Below the pieces are notes generated by a model that worked only from the letters and a program-made list of their open reading frames with translations, made no database searches and was not told the DNA's origin. From NCBI GenBank assembly GCA_020847375.1, contig JADLCB010000015.1, positions 62,001-126,000 on the forward strand: a stretch of 64,000 bases of DNA, given 5' to 3'. Positions 53,941-62,112 of the stretch are shown piece by piece; the stretch's first letter is position 1; each line of letters opens with the position of its first letter. The translations under genes were made by a program, and so were the position numbers. The stretch comes from Phycisphaerales bacterium (GTDB taxonomy: Bacteria; Planctomycetota; Phycisphaerae; Tepidisphaerales; Tepidisphaeraceae).

Positions 53941-54393
53941 ATGTCTGAAATTCGCGTCGAGACACAGTTCAGCATCTTTCTGGTCAACAAACCGGGTGTG
54001 CTGGCACAAGTGACACGGGCACTGGCTGATGCCAAAGTCAATATCGTCGCCATGACGCTTGTCGATTCGCAGGAACACGGTGTCCTGCGGTTGGTGAGTA
54101 TGCAAAGTGGTCTGGCCCGCGAGGTTCTGGCCAAACTCAATCTGCCCATGACTGAAACCGATGTCCTGGCGATGGAGTTGAGTAATCGCCCCGGCGCACT
54201 GGCTGATGTCGCCCAGCTTCTGGGCACGAACCATGTCAATATCAATTACGCCTACAGCACCGGCGGTGCGCCGGGCGGCAAGACCACTGCCATTTTCAAA
54301 GTGGCGGATCGAACCAAAGCGCTCAAAACTCTGAAACAGGTCAAACCCAGCAACAAGCAGCCGGATCTCGGTCGTCGGGCGCGCCTGCGCTAG
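53941..54393 (+). CDS. tandem ACT-domain protein
   Basis: Protein of 150 aa made of two ACT domains: residues about 8-70 (FSIFLVNKPGVLAQVTRALADAKVNIVAMTLVDS) and 78-135 (VLAMELSNRPGALADVAQLLGTNHVNINYAYS). A basic tail follows. ACT pairs bind amino acids and regulate enzymes or transcription; this stand-alone form resembles small ACT proteins annotated as amino-acid-binding. CGGAG lies 7 nt before the ATG. A hairpin at 54423-54443 separates it from the convergent signalling operon. Confidence 0.88.
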   Translation: MSEIRVETQFSIFLVNKPGVLAQVTRALADAKVNIVAMTLVDSQEHGVLRLVSMQSGLAREVLAKLNLPMTETDVLAMELSNRPGALADVAQLLGTNHVNINYAYSTGGAPGGKTTAIFKVADRTKALKTLKQVKPSNKQPDLGRRARLR

Positions 54394-54422
54394 ACCGGGC
54401 AACGGGCTGATGGGTTTGACGT

Positions 54423-54443
54423 GTGCGCTTTCGATTTGCGCAC
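54423..54443. terminator. small hairpin between convergent genes
   Basis: 6-bp arms (GTGCGC / GCGCAC) with a 9-nt loop, no U-tract. Candidate bidirectional terminator only. Confidence 0.3.
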
Positions 54444-54460
54444 GTATCTTGGAATTGGTT

Positions 54461-55645
54461 TTAGAACGGTGGTGGTTCGCCACGTTTCCACCAGTCGGAA
54501 TCATCCGCTTTTTTACGTTTACGATGATTCTTTGTCTGCTCGCCGGTGGAATCGTCGCCGTCAGAAAATTCTGCATCGTCGCCCTGTTCGTCGGGCGTCT
54601 GGGCAGCGAAGTTGTCGCCATCCTTGACGATGCTGGCCAATATTCCGGCGAAAATCGGCGCAATCGAACGCAGTGCGGCGGCATGTTCCGCCGTCAGTGG
54701 CTGGGAGTCGGGCCGGAACAGGGTAATCACGCCCAGCGCCTCGCCCAGGTAGGTGCAACTGATCGCCATGATCGATTGATCGGCCATGAACTCCAGTTCC
54801 GCCGGCGATAACTGCTCACCGGCTTCATCGGCGGTCAGATGGACCAGCCCCTTGCGATTGGTCATGGGGATCAGGCTGTTGCGCATCGCCTGGGTCAACT
54901 GACGCTCACCGGCGATGGTGTATTTCATGTACGCGCCAAGTTGAAAATCATTGTCGTCCGCTGCCAGCCAGATCGCGATATTGCTGTATCCGAACTGCCG
55001 CAGCATCCAGTCCATGACATGACACAGCACCTGTTCCAGATCATGCGCCTGGGCCAGATACTTGCGGAACGAATCCTGCACGCGCACATCTTCCAACTGG
55101 CGCGTCAGCTCGCCGTACGCCGTCACCAGATCATTGCAAAGCAGGTCAACCTTGCGGCTGACAACCCGCCTGGCCTGGCTGAGACGTTTCACCGCGTTTT
55201 GCAGGCGCTGCATGCGTTTTTCGCGTTTGGCGCCCGTCGCCTGATGTTCCAGCGCTTTGCGCATATGGTCGGTGAGCTGGCGGACATCAAATGGTTTGGA
55301 TAAGAAATCCAGTGCCCCGGCTCGCAACGCGGTTACCGCGCGCTCGATCGTCGGGTCGCCGGTAATGACAATGGCACTGGCACCGGGATGACGCTGACGC
55401 AACTCATTGACCAGGCTGGTTCCGTCACCATCGGGCAGGTGAACGTCGGCCACCAGCAATTCGACCGCCTGCTGAGTCATCACCTGACGTGCCTCATCCA
55501 GATTCCGCGCAGCGACAAAGCGGCACGGAAGCTGCGGGCCGACCAGATCACGGATCATCTCGATGAGATCAGGTTCGTCGTCCACCACCAGAACCTGGGG
55601 GCGAACGCCAACCGACGAAATATTGTTGGTTACAACTGTGGACAT
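54461..55645 (-). CDS. response regulator with GAF-like sensor domain
   Basis: Protein of 394 aa. A receiver domain (about 17-135) has VLVVDDEPD and phospho-acceptor Asp67 (LLVADVHLPDGDG), with Lys in DFLSKPFD. A helical linker (145-195) leads into a GAF-like domain (about 200-350). The acidic/basic tail ends in a run of charged residues (DDSTGEQTKNHRKRKKADDSD). There is no DNA-binding output. It is the last gene of the signalling operon, 57 nt after the histidine kinase. AGGGAG lies about 10 nt before the ATG. Confidence 0.85.
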   Translation of the reverse strand: MSTVVTNNISSVGVRPQVLVVDDEPDLIEMIRDLVGPQLPCRFVAARNLDEARQVMTQQAVELLVADVHLPDGDGTSLVNELRQRHPGASAIVITGDPTIERAVTALRAGALDFLSKPFDVRQLTDHMRKALEHQATGAKREKRMQRLQNAVKRLSQARRVVSRKVDLLCNDLVTAYGELTRQLEDVRVQDSFRKYLAQAHDLEQVLCHVMDWMLRQFGYSNIAIWLAADDNDFQLGAYMKYTIAGERQLTQAMRNSLIPMTNRKGLVHLTADEAGEQLSPAELEFMADQSIMAISCTYLGEALGVITLFRPDSQPLTAEHAAALRSIAPIFAGILASIVKDGDNFAAQTPDEQGDDAEFSDGDDSTGEQTKNHRKRKKADDSDWWKRGEPPPF

Positions 55646-55702
55646 CGTTATGATCTCCCTTCCAAATAAAACCCGCTGCCAGCGCGGTACAACAAACTGC
55701 AA

Positions 55703-57994
55703 TCAGGTGGCAGCCTTGCGCTGCGGCACGGGCGTTTCAACCCTCTCCGGCGTTGCCGCCGGTAGCAGGATGATGACCCGCGTGCCCTGCTCGGGCTGGC
55801 TTTCCAGGCGGATCGATCCACCGCTGGATTCCACCCATCGCATGGCTTTGGCCAGACCCATCCCACGGCGGCGACCCGCCTTGAGATTGCTGAAAAACGG
55901 ATCAAAAGCCTGTTTCAGCGTCCGTTCATCCATCCCATACCCATTATCGGTGACCGTCACAGCCACCCGGGCGGAATAAGGGTCAAAAGCAGCATGAATC
56001 TCGATCTGCCCCTTGGCTGGATCGGTGGCATGGATGGCATTGGCGATAATCTCCGCCAGTGCCGAACCAACCTGCTGCCCATCGACATTGACCGGCGGCA
56101 CATCCGCCAGTGTCAACTCGATATTCCTATCAGCTACATCGGCTTGTTGGCGGGCCTCATCAAGGGCGCGATCGATTAAATCGGCAAAATCGTTAGAAAC
56201 GGGCTGGGCGGGCACTGGTTTGGCATAATGCATCAGCTCGGTGATCAGGTCGCTCAAACGATGGGTCTGCTCATAAATCTGCCGGGCCGAGCCTTTGAGT
56301 TTTTCATCCTGCAGGCTGCTGGCCAGTAATTGCGAGCGACCGCTGATAATCGCCAGCGGATTGTTCATTTCATGAGCGGCACCCGCCGCCATTTCACCGA
56401 TGCTGATCAACATCTTGCTGCGCAGAATCTCATTTTGAGCATTGTGTAACTGACGATTGGCTTCAGCCAGTTGTTCCGACAAGGTGCGCGCTTCTTCGCG
56501 GATTTGAGCCGTACGCAGCGCCAGACTCCACCCACCGGCGATGGCGACCAATTCCTGCGCCTGGCTGCTCAGCCGCTGCGCTTCACCGCTGGGCGCACCC
56601 CAGACAATTCCGCCGATGCACTGACCATCGGCTTCCAGGCAGATCCAGTAACGCTGATCATGTTCAAGACGCGGACTGACCGCACTGACGATCCATTCCA
56701 TCTCATCGCCACAGGCCAGCACCGGCCCGTCGCCGCCTTCGGGCTTGTTCGGATGGTTGGAACAATCAATCAACGTATTGGCAAAGACCGTTCCCTGGTC
56801 ATCAAACAGCAGCGCCTCAGCAAATGCCTGCCCGGGAGGCAGCGAAAAGGCACACACACTTTTCACGCCCAGCACGCCAACCGCCGTCTGCCCCACCGCC
56901 TGCAGAACAACCTGCGGCGGCGCATCAGGACGCAGTTCCGCCTGAAATCCCGACAGCGCATCGAAAAACTTGGCCCGAATCGCCAGGCGACGATTTTTGG
57001 AAACCAACTGTTCGCTGACCCGGCCCAGCTCCTTGTTGGCCCGCGTCAACGCCTGCTGATAAAGCTCGTTGCTGCTGGCGCGGTTCAGACCCAGCGACGC
57101 AGCCCGCGGTTCAATGCGCCCCACCAGCTTCAACAGCGCCTCTTTGACATATTCATCCGTCAACCCAACGGCGTCGAGCAAACTCTGACGCGAAACGGTG
57201 TAGGTGTAATTGCCGCTGTAACCAATGTGCTGACCGCGCACCAGTTGGTCGGCCAATGTGATCAGATTCACCAGCCGCGGGTTTTTCACCGTTGCCGGCA
57301 GGGCCTGCGGTAATTGACCATGCAGCCAGATCGCATCACGCAGCACGGCGGGCAACTGCCAACGTTCGGCCAGTCGCTTGCCCACGACCATATGATCCAG
57401 ACCAATCACCTTGCGCTCGATATCAGCGATATTGCCCCGCAACATCTCCACGGCCTCGACCACACGATCAAAACTCTTGGGCAAACACGCATCCAGTGCC
57501 ACTTTCCCCAGGTCGTGCAGCAGACCTGCCACGAACGCCTGCGACGGATCAACGCCGCTGTCCTTGCCGAATACCGTGCTTAATTGTTCGGCCAGCAATT
57601 CGGCGCAGCACGCAACGGCAATCGAATGTTTCCAGAAATCATCGCGGGCAAAATGTCCAAACCGACGCGCCGGCCCCGTGCCAAATGTTTCAAAGACGCT
57701 CACCGCCAGGACCGTGCTGCGTACGGCGGCAAAACCCAGCAGCACCACCGCCTGTTCGACGCTGTTCACCTCGCCGCGCACTTTCATATCCGGCCGGTGC
57801 ACCAGTTGCAGGATGCGCGTGGTCAGCGCCATGTCCGATTCAATCAATTTCACCACATCGCGGGCTGAAGACTGATCATTGCCCGTCACTTCCAGAAGCT
57901 GCATGGCAATCGTGGGCAGGGTTGGAAGCTGTTCCAACTGCTGCAGGATCAATTCCGTGCGTTTCTGGTCGAGTTGTTCGGGCGCGATTGTCAT
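55703..57994 (-). CDS. HDOD-GAF-histidine kinase
   Basis: Protein of 763 aa. The HDOD domain (about 20-220) begins LPTLPTIAMQLLEV; LLHDLGKVALDA supplies the HD pair. A GAF-like domain lies at about 340-490, then a short coiled coil, the HisKA H-box GEMAAGAAHEMNNPLA with phospho-acceptor His541, and an HATPase domain with NAIHATDPAKG (N box), DNGYGMDE (G1) and RRGMGLAKAMRWVESSGG (G2). HDOD domains are found in bacterial signalling proteins linked to c-di-GMP, motility and cell-cycle control. It is cytoplasmic, with no membrane helix. Receiver proteins are encoded on both sides. Confidence 0.9.
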   Translation of the reverse strand: MTIAPEQLDQKRTELILQQLEQLPTLPTIAMQLLEVTGNDQSSARDVVKLIESDMALTTRILQLVHRPDMKVRGEVNSVEQAVVLLGFAAVRSTVLAVSVFETFGTGPARRFGHFARDDFWKHSIAVACCAELLAEQLSTVFGKDSGVDPSQAFVAGLLHDLGKVALDACLPKSFDRVVEAVEMLRGNIADIERKVIGLDHMVVGKRLAERWQLPAVLRDAIWLHGQLPQALPATVKNPRLVNLITLADQLVRGQHIGYSGNYTYTVSRQSLLDAVGLTDEYVKEALLKLVGRIEPRAASLGLNRASSNELYQQALTRANKELGRVSEQLVSKNRRLAIRAKFFDALSGFQAELRPDAPPQVVLQAVGQTAVGVLGVKSVCAFSLPPGQAFAEALLFDDQGTVFANTLIDCSNHPNKPEGGDGPVLACGDEMEWIVSAVSPRLEHDQRYWICLEADGQCIGGIVWGAPSGEAQRLSSQAQELVAIAGGWSLALRTAQIREEARTLSEQLAEANRQLHNAQNEILRSKMLISIGEMAAGAAHEMNNPLAIISGRSQLLASSLQDEKLKGSARQIYEQTHRLSDLITELMHYAKPVPAQPVSNDFADLIDRALDEARQQADVADRNIELTLADVPPVNVDGQQVGSALAEIIANAIHATDPAKGQIEIHAAFDPYSARVAVTVTDNGYGMDERTLKQAFDPFFSNLKAGRRRGMGLAKAMRWVESSGGSIRLESQPEQGTRVIILLPAATPERVETPVPQRKAAT

Positions 57995-58092
57995 TTCAAA
58001 ATCATCCGGCAGCGGATATCACGGTTTCCTGACAGACCTCCAGGGCAGACGCCGCCAATCAACAGCGCAGCGCCCAGCAACGGCGCGCTGCT

Positions 58093-58656
58093 TCATACAC
58101 CCAGCAACTGCCCGATACGTTCGATCAGTTTTTCGATATTGAAGGGCTTCTTCACAAATTCATCGGCACCGGCGCGAAGCAGGTCGTCAATTTCATCCTG
58201 ATTGACCACACCGGAAACAATAATGATCTTGGTGCGTTCAAACGCAGGATTGGAACGGATCGTCTTGCAGACCACATTGCCGTTGATGTCCGGCAGCATG
58301 TAATCCAGGATGATCAGATCCGGGATAAACTCGTGCGTCATGATGCCGGCGTCATAACCGGTGGCAGCGGTCTTGACCTCGAAGCGGCCATCACGCTCCA
58401 GCACATCCACGAATAATTCCACAATTTCCGGATCATCGTCCACCACCAGAATGCGCGATTTCCCACTATCCAGCGCATCGGACGGAATACCGTTGTCCTT
58501 CATGAAGGCGATTAACGCCTCGCGCGGTATCCGGCGAAAACGGCTGCCCGGTACGCGAAATCCTTTCAAACGACCAGAGTCAAAACAGCGGATGATCGTC
58601 TGCTGGGAAACCTTGCAGACATCCGCGGCTTCTCCTGTGGTAAAAACACTCTTCAT
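58093..58656 (-). CDS. excisionase/MerR-type HTH fused to a receiver domain
   Basis: Protein of 187 aa, first gene of the signalling operon. Residues 1-55 form an excisionase-type helix-turn-helix (VFTTGEAADVCKVSQQTIIRCFDSGRLKGFRVPGSRFRRIPREALIAFM). Residues 67-187 form a receiver with Asp118 (LIILDYMLPDING), Ser148 and Lys170 (FVKKPF). The DNA-binding part comes first, the reverse of the usual receiver-output order. GGAG lies 8 nt before the ATG. It probably responds to the kinase encoded 98 nt downstream. Confidence 0.88.
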   Translation of the reverse strand: MKSVFTTGEAADVCKVSQQTIIRCFDSGRLKGFRVPGSRFRRIPREALIAFMKDNGIPSDALDSGKSRILVVDDDPEIVELFVDVLERDGRFEVKTAATGYDAGIMTHEFIPDLIILDYMLPDINGNVVCKTIRSNPAFERTKIIIVSGVVNQDEIDDLLRAGADEFVKKPFNIEKLIERIGQLLGV

Positions 58657-58814
58657 GATGGTTACTCCACGGTCATTGTCGCGGCTCGCCACCCGGCGAA
58701 GTCTCGCTCGAAATTATAACCCTCAATGTTTAGCAGGGTTATCTATTTTCTCTATTTGAACATCGGCCCCTCGCCTTTGCAACTTGAAATAGATCGTCAA
58801 AACGCGAATTTTGA

Positions 58815-58838
58815 GTCCGATAAATTAAATTTACGGAC
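58815..58838. promoter_or_regulatory. inverted repeat upstream of the signalling operon
   Basis: GTCCG and CGGAC arms enclose TAAATT-A-AATTTA with one unpaired A. AT-rich centre, about 160 nt upstream of the HTH-receiver gene and 79 nt after the nadC stop. It could be an operator for the HTH-receiver or the end of nadC transcription. Confidence 0.4.
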
Positions 58839-58916
58839 ATTACGCAATAAACAATAATTTATAATGGCGATATGCCCGCCAGCCAGCAGATAGTGAGTCA
58901 AACCGATGGTGGCCGA

Positions 58917-59828
58917 CTACGTGGTCAATTCAATGTCCAGCCCAATATCCAGCGCAGGAGCTGAATGGGTGATGGCGCCAACAGCGATACGTTCGACGCC
59001 GGTTTGTGCCACGGCCGGCGTTGTCTCCAGCGTAATGCCCCCTGAAGCCTCAAGCTGGGCATGATTACCCGATTCATCACGCAGACGCACCGCCTGCTGC
59101 ATAGTCGGGCAGTCCATGTTATCCAGCAAAATCACGTCTATCCGATCAACTTTCAGTACCTGGCGGAGTTGATCCAACGTATCGACCTCAATTTCCACCA
59201 GCCGGTTGGGCGCTTCGGCGCGACTACGCTCCACGATCGGACGCAAATAGTCCGTCAACTGCGCCAGCGGCACGCCAGCCAGATGATTGTCCTTAACCAG
59301 CAGGCCATCGTACAAACCAATTCGATGGTTCATCCCACCGCCAGCCCGAACGGCGTACTTCTCCAGCAGGCGATGGCCAGGGATGGTTTTGCGCGTATCG
59401 AAGATTTTAGCGCGCGTGCCACGGGTGGCTTGGACAAACTTATTGGTCAGCGTCGCAATCCCCCCCATGTGCTGAAGGAAATTAAGAATCACCCGCTCAG
59501 CCGACAACAATGAACGCATTGGCCCGCGCACGCGAAGTAGCGGCGTGCGCGGTTGATAGTTGAACCGCCCTTCAATCTGATCGACAGGCCAACCGGTAAT
59601 CGGCTCGGCGATCAAGCGCTGATCGTAGCGATTGCAGATCATTTGAACCATTGGCAAACCGCAACTCACCCCCGCGCCACGCTGCACGAGGGTTCCCACG
59701 CCAACCTGATCCTGCGGCACGAGAAAACGGGAGGTGACATCGTCTCCGTTGAGATCTTCCCGCCACGCCAGATCGATCAGGCTGGCCAGTGTTTCAAAAG
59801 GTGGAAAAGTATTGGCCAGTTGGTTCAC
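58917..59828 (-). CDS. nadC: nicotinate-nucleotide pyrophosphorylase (quinolinate phosphoribosyltransferase)
   Basis: Protein of about 303 aa. It converts quinolinate and PRPP to nicotinate mononucleotide in NAD synthesis. The family motifs are LIDLAWREDLNGDDVTS near the start, ERVILNFLQHMGGIATLT, FDTRKTIPGHRLLEKYAVRAGGGMNHRIGLYDGLLVKDNH and VEIEVDTLDQL. The start is uncertain: GTG at 59828 (TACAAT 6 nt upstream) or GTG at 59846, which would put that hexamer inside the gene. Neither has a Shine-Dalgarno. nadA and nadB are not nearby. It lies about 90 nt after uvrB. Confidence 0.92.
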   Translation of the reverse strand: MNQLANTFPPFETLASLIDLAWREDLNGDDVTSRFLVPQDQVGVGTLVQRGAGVSCGLPMVQMICNRYDQRLIAEPITGWPVDQIEGRFNYQPRTPLLRVRGPMRSLLSAERVILNFLQHMGGIATLTNKFVQATRGTRAKIFDTRKTIPGHRLLEKYAVRAGGGMNHRIGLYDGLLVKDNHLAGVPLAQLTDYLRPIVERSRAEAPNRLVEIEVDTLDQLRQVLKVDRIDVILLDNMDCPTMQQAVRLRDESGNHAQLEASGGITLETTPAVAQTGVERIAVGAITHSAPALDIGLDIELTT

Positions 59829-59834
59829 GCCGTG

Positions 59835-59840
59835 ATTGTA
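59835..59840 (-). promoter_or_regulatory. -10-like hexamer of nadC
   Basis: Minus-strand TACAAT, 6 nt before the GTG at 59828. It is the reason for preferring that start. Confidence 0.3.
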
Positions 59841-59916
59841 CGCCACAACCCGGCAGAGGTTCCACCGGCGCGCACAAGCGCCTGCCTGGAAGTTTGATGG
59901 TGACTGTGATGGGTGA

Positions 59917-61995
59917 TCAATGCGCCGGTTTGCGGCGCGGTTTACCCTTGGAACGTGGCTGCCAGATGCGCTGACGTTCCTGATCGCTGCCCGTTGCCGT
60001 CGGGCTGAAAACCGGCGAACCGGAAATCATCGGCGCGCCTTTGATCTCGTTAATTTTGTCACGCAGACGCGCTGCCTTTTCAAACTCCAGATTGCGGGCA
60101 GCTTCGAGCATTTCCTCCTCCAGCAGGCGCACGGTTTCAGTCTGATCGAACTGACTTTCATCGGCGTGAATTGCGTCCTGCGCAGCTTTGCGCGCTTTGA
60201 TTTCCGATTCAATGCCGCTGCGAATGGCTTTGACGACGGTGGCCGCCGTAATCCCGTGCTGACGGTTGTACGCCAGTTGCAATTCGCGGCGGCGGGCCGA
60301 TTCGTCCATCGCCTTGCGCATCGCCGGTGTAATAGTGTCGCCGTACAGGATGACCTTGGCGTTGATATTGCGCGCCGCCCGGCCAATCGTCTGAATCAGC
60401 GACGTTTCACTGCGCAAAAACCCGGCCTTATCCGCGTCAAGAATGCAGACCATCGACACTTCCGGCAGATCCAACCCTTCGCGCAGCAGGTTCACCCCGA
60501 TGAGCACATCAAACTCCCCCTTGCGCAGATCGTTGAGAATCTCCACACGCTCGATCGTCTGAATCTCACTGTGCAGATAGCGACCACGGAAACCCGCTTC
60601 CTGGATATAGCTGCTCAAGTCTTCGGCCAGCCGCTTGGTCAACGTGGTCACCAGCACGCGCTCATTACAGCCGACACGCTGCTTGATCGATTCCAGCAGG
60701 TGCGGCACCTGCCCCTGGGCGCTGTGTACTGCGATTTCCGGGTCAACCAGACCCGTCGGGCGGATGATCTGCTCCACCACCTGACCTTCGGTTTTTTCCA
60801 GTTCCAGCTTGCCCGGCGTGGCTGAGACAAAAATCACCTGATTCCACATCTGCTCAAATTCTTCATACTTCAACGGGCGGTTATCCAGCGCGCTGGGCAG
60901 GCGGAAACCATGATCCACCAGCACCTCCTTGCGCTGGCGGTCGCCGTTGTACATCGCCTTGATCTGTGGCAGCGTCACATGCGATTCATCAATGATCAGC
61001 AGGTAATCCCTGGGAAAATAATCGATCAGGGTGTACGGCTTTTCCCCCGGTTTACGCCCATCCAGATGGCGCGAATAGTTTTCAATGCCCGAGCAATATC
61101 CCACTTCCAGCATCATCTCCAGATCGTATTTCGTTCGCGCCAGCAAGCGCTGGGCTTCGAGCAGTTTTCCCTGACCACGCAGTTTCATCACCTGGATATC
61201 CAACTCCTGCCGGATATGTTCAACTGCGGAATTCAGATGATCCTCGGGCATCACATAATGCACGGCGGGATACAGAAAGACTTGATCGTGGCTGGTCAGG
61301 ATTTCTCCGGTCAGTGGGTTGATGACCAGAATTTCCGTGATCTCATCACCGAAAAATTCGATGCGATAGGCGAATTCTTCATAGCTGGGGCGGATTTCCA
61401 CCACATCACCGCGCACACGAAACGCACCTCGTTTGAAGTCAATGTCATTGCGCGCATATTGCAGTTCGATAAATCGGCGCAACAGTTCATCGCGATCGGT
61501 CTGAATGCCCTTCTGCATCGGGATGACACTTTTTTTGTATTCGGCGGGCGAACCCAATCCGAAAATACACGAGACACTGGCCACCAGCAGCACATCGCGG
61601 CGCGAAACAAGGTTGCTGGTGGCACTGAGGCGCAGACGATCCAGGTCATCATTGCGGCTGGCATCTTTTTCGATGTAGATGTCGCGCTGGGGGATGTAGG
61701 CTTCGGGCTGATAGTAGTCGTAGTAGCTGACGAAATAGCCAACCGCATTATGCGGGAACAGCTCCTTGAACTCCTCATAAAGCTGGGCGGCCAGGGTTTT
61801 GTTGTGGCTGATGACCAGCGTCGGCCGGTTGACCTGGGCAATGGTGTGCGCCATGGTGAAGGTCTTGCCCGAACCGGTGACGCCCATCAGCGTTTGAAAC
61901 TTTTTTGCTTCGTGCAAGCCCGCGACCAACTGCTTGATCGCCTGTGGCTGATCTCCCTGCGGTTTGAACGGGCTAACCACCTCAAAATCAGGCAT
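59917..61995 (-). CDS. uvrB: excinuclease ABC subunit B
   Basis: Protein of 692 aa. It is the damage-verifying helicase-like subunit of nucleotide excision repair. Walker [13 protein letters not shown] (near 38-49), the beta-hairpin [12 protein letters not shown], helicase motifs through QTIGRAARN, and a C-terminal UVR domain ([24 protein letters not shown]) that contacts UvrC. The ATG at 61995 has GGAG 8 nt upstream; a GTG at 62004 is also in frame. It ends in a basic tail ([12 protein letters not shown]). It is divergent from dnaE. Confidence 0.97.
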   Translation of the reverse strand: MPDFEVVSPFKPQGDQPQAIKQLVAGLHEAKKFQTLMGVTGSGKTFTMAHTIAQVNRPTLVISHNKTLAAQLYEEFKELFPHNAVGYFVSYYDYYQPEAYIPQRDIYIEKDASRNDDLDRLRLSATSNLVSRRDVLLVASVSCIFGLGSPAEYKKSVIPMQKGIQTDRDELLRRFIELQYARNDIDFKRGAFRVRGDVVEIRPSYEEFAYRIEFFGDEITEILVINPLTGEILTSHDQVFLYPAVHYVMPEDHLNSAVEHIRQELDIQVMKLRGQGKLLEAQRLLARTKYDLEMMLEVGYCSGIENYSRHLDGRKPGEKPYTLIDYFPRDYLLIIDESHVTLPQIKAMYNGDRQRKEVLVDHGFRLPSALDNRPLKYEEFEQMWNQVIFVSATPGKLELEKTEGQVVEQIIRPTGLVDPEIAVHSAQGQVPHLLESIKQRVGCNERVLVTTLTKRLAEDLSSYIQEAGFRGRYLHSEIQTIERVEILNDLRKGEFDVLIGVNLLREGLDLPEVSMVCILDADKAGFLRSETSLIQTIGRAARNINAKVILYGDTITPAMRKAMDESARRRELQLAYNRQHGITAATVVKAIRSGIESEIKARKAAQDAIHADESQFDQTETVRLLEEEMLEAARNLEFEKAARLRDKINEIKGAPMISGSPVFSPTATGSDQERQRIWQPRSKGKPRRKPAH

Positions 61996-62112
61996 TTGCG
62001 ACACTCCATACTATGATAAGGAAGAACTAAAGCCCATTATACATCTGGCAAACTATTTCCGGTCGTCCACCGATGGGGTTGCAACATGCGCCGATAAAAG
62101 TACCTTCGCGAT

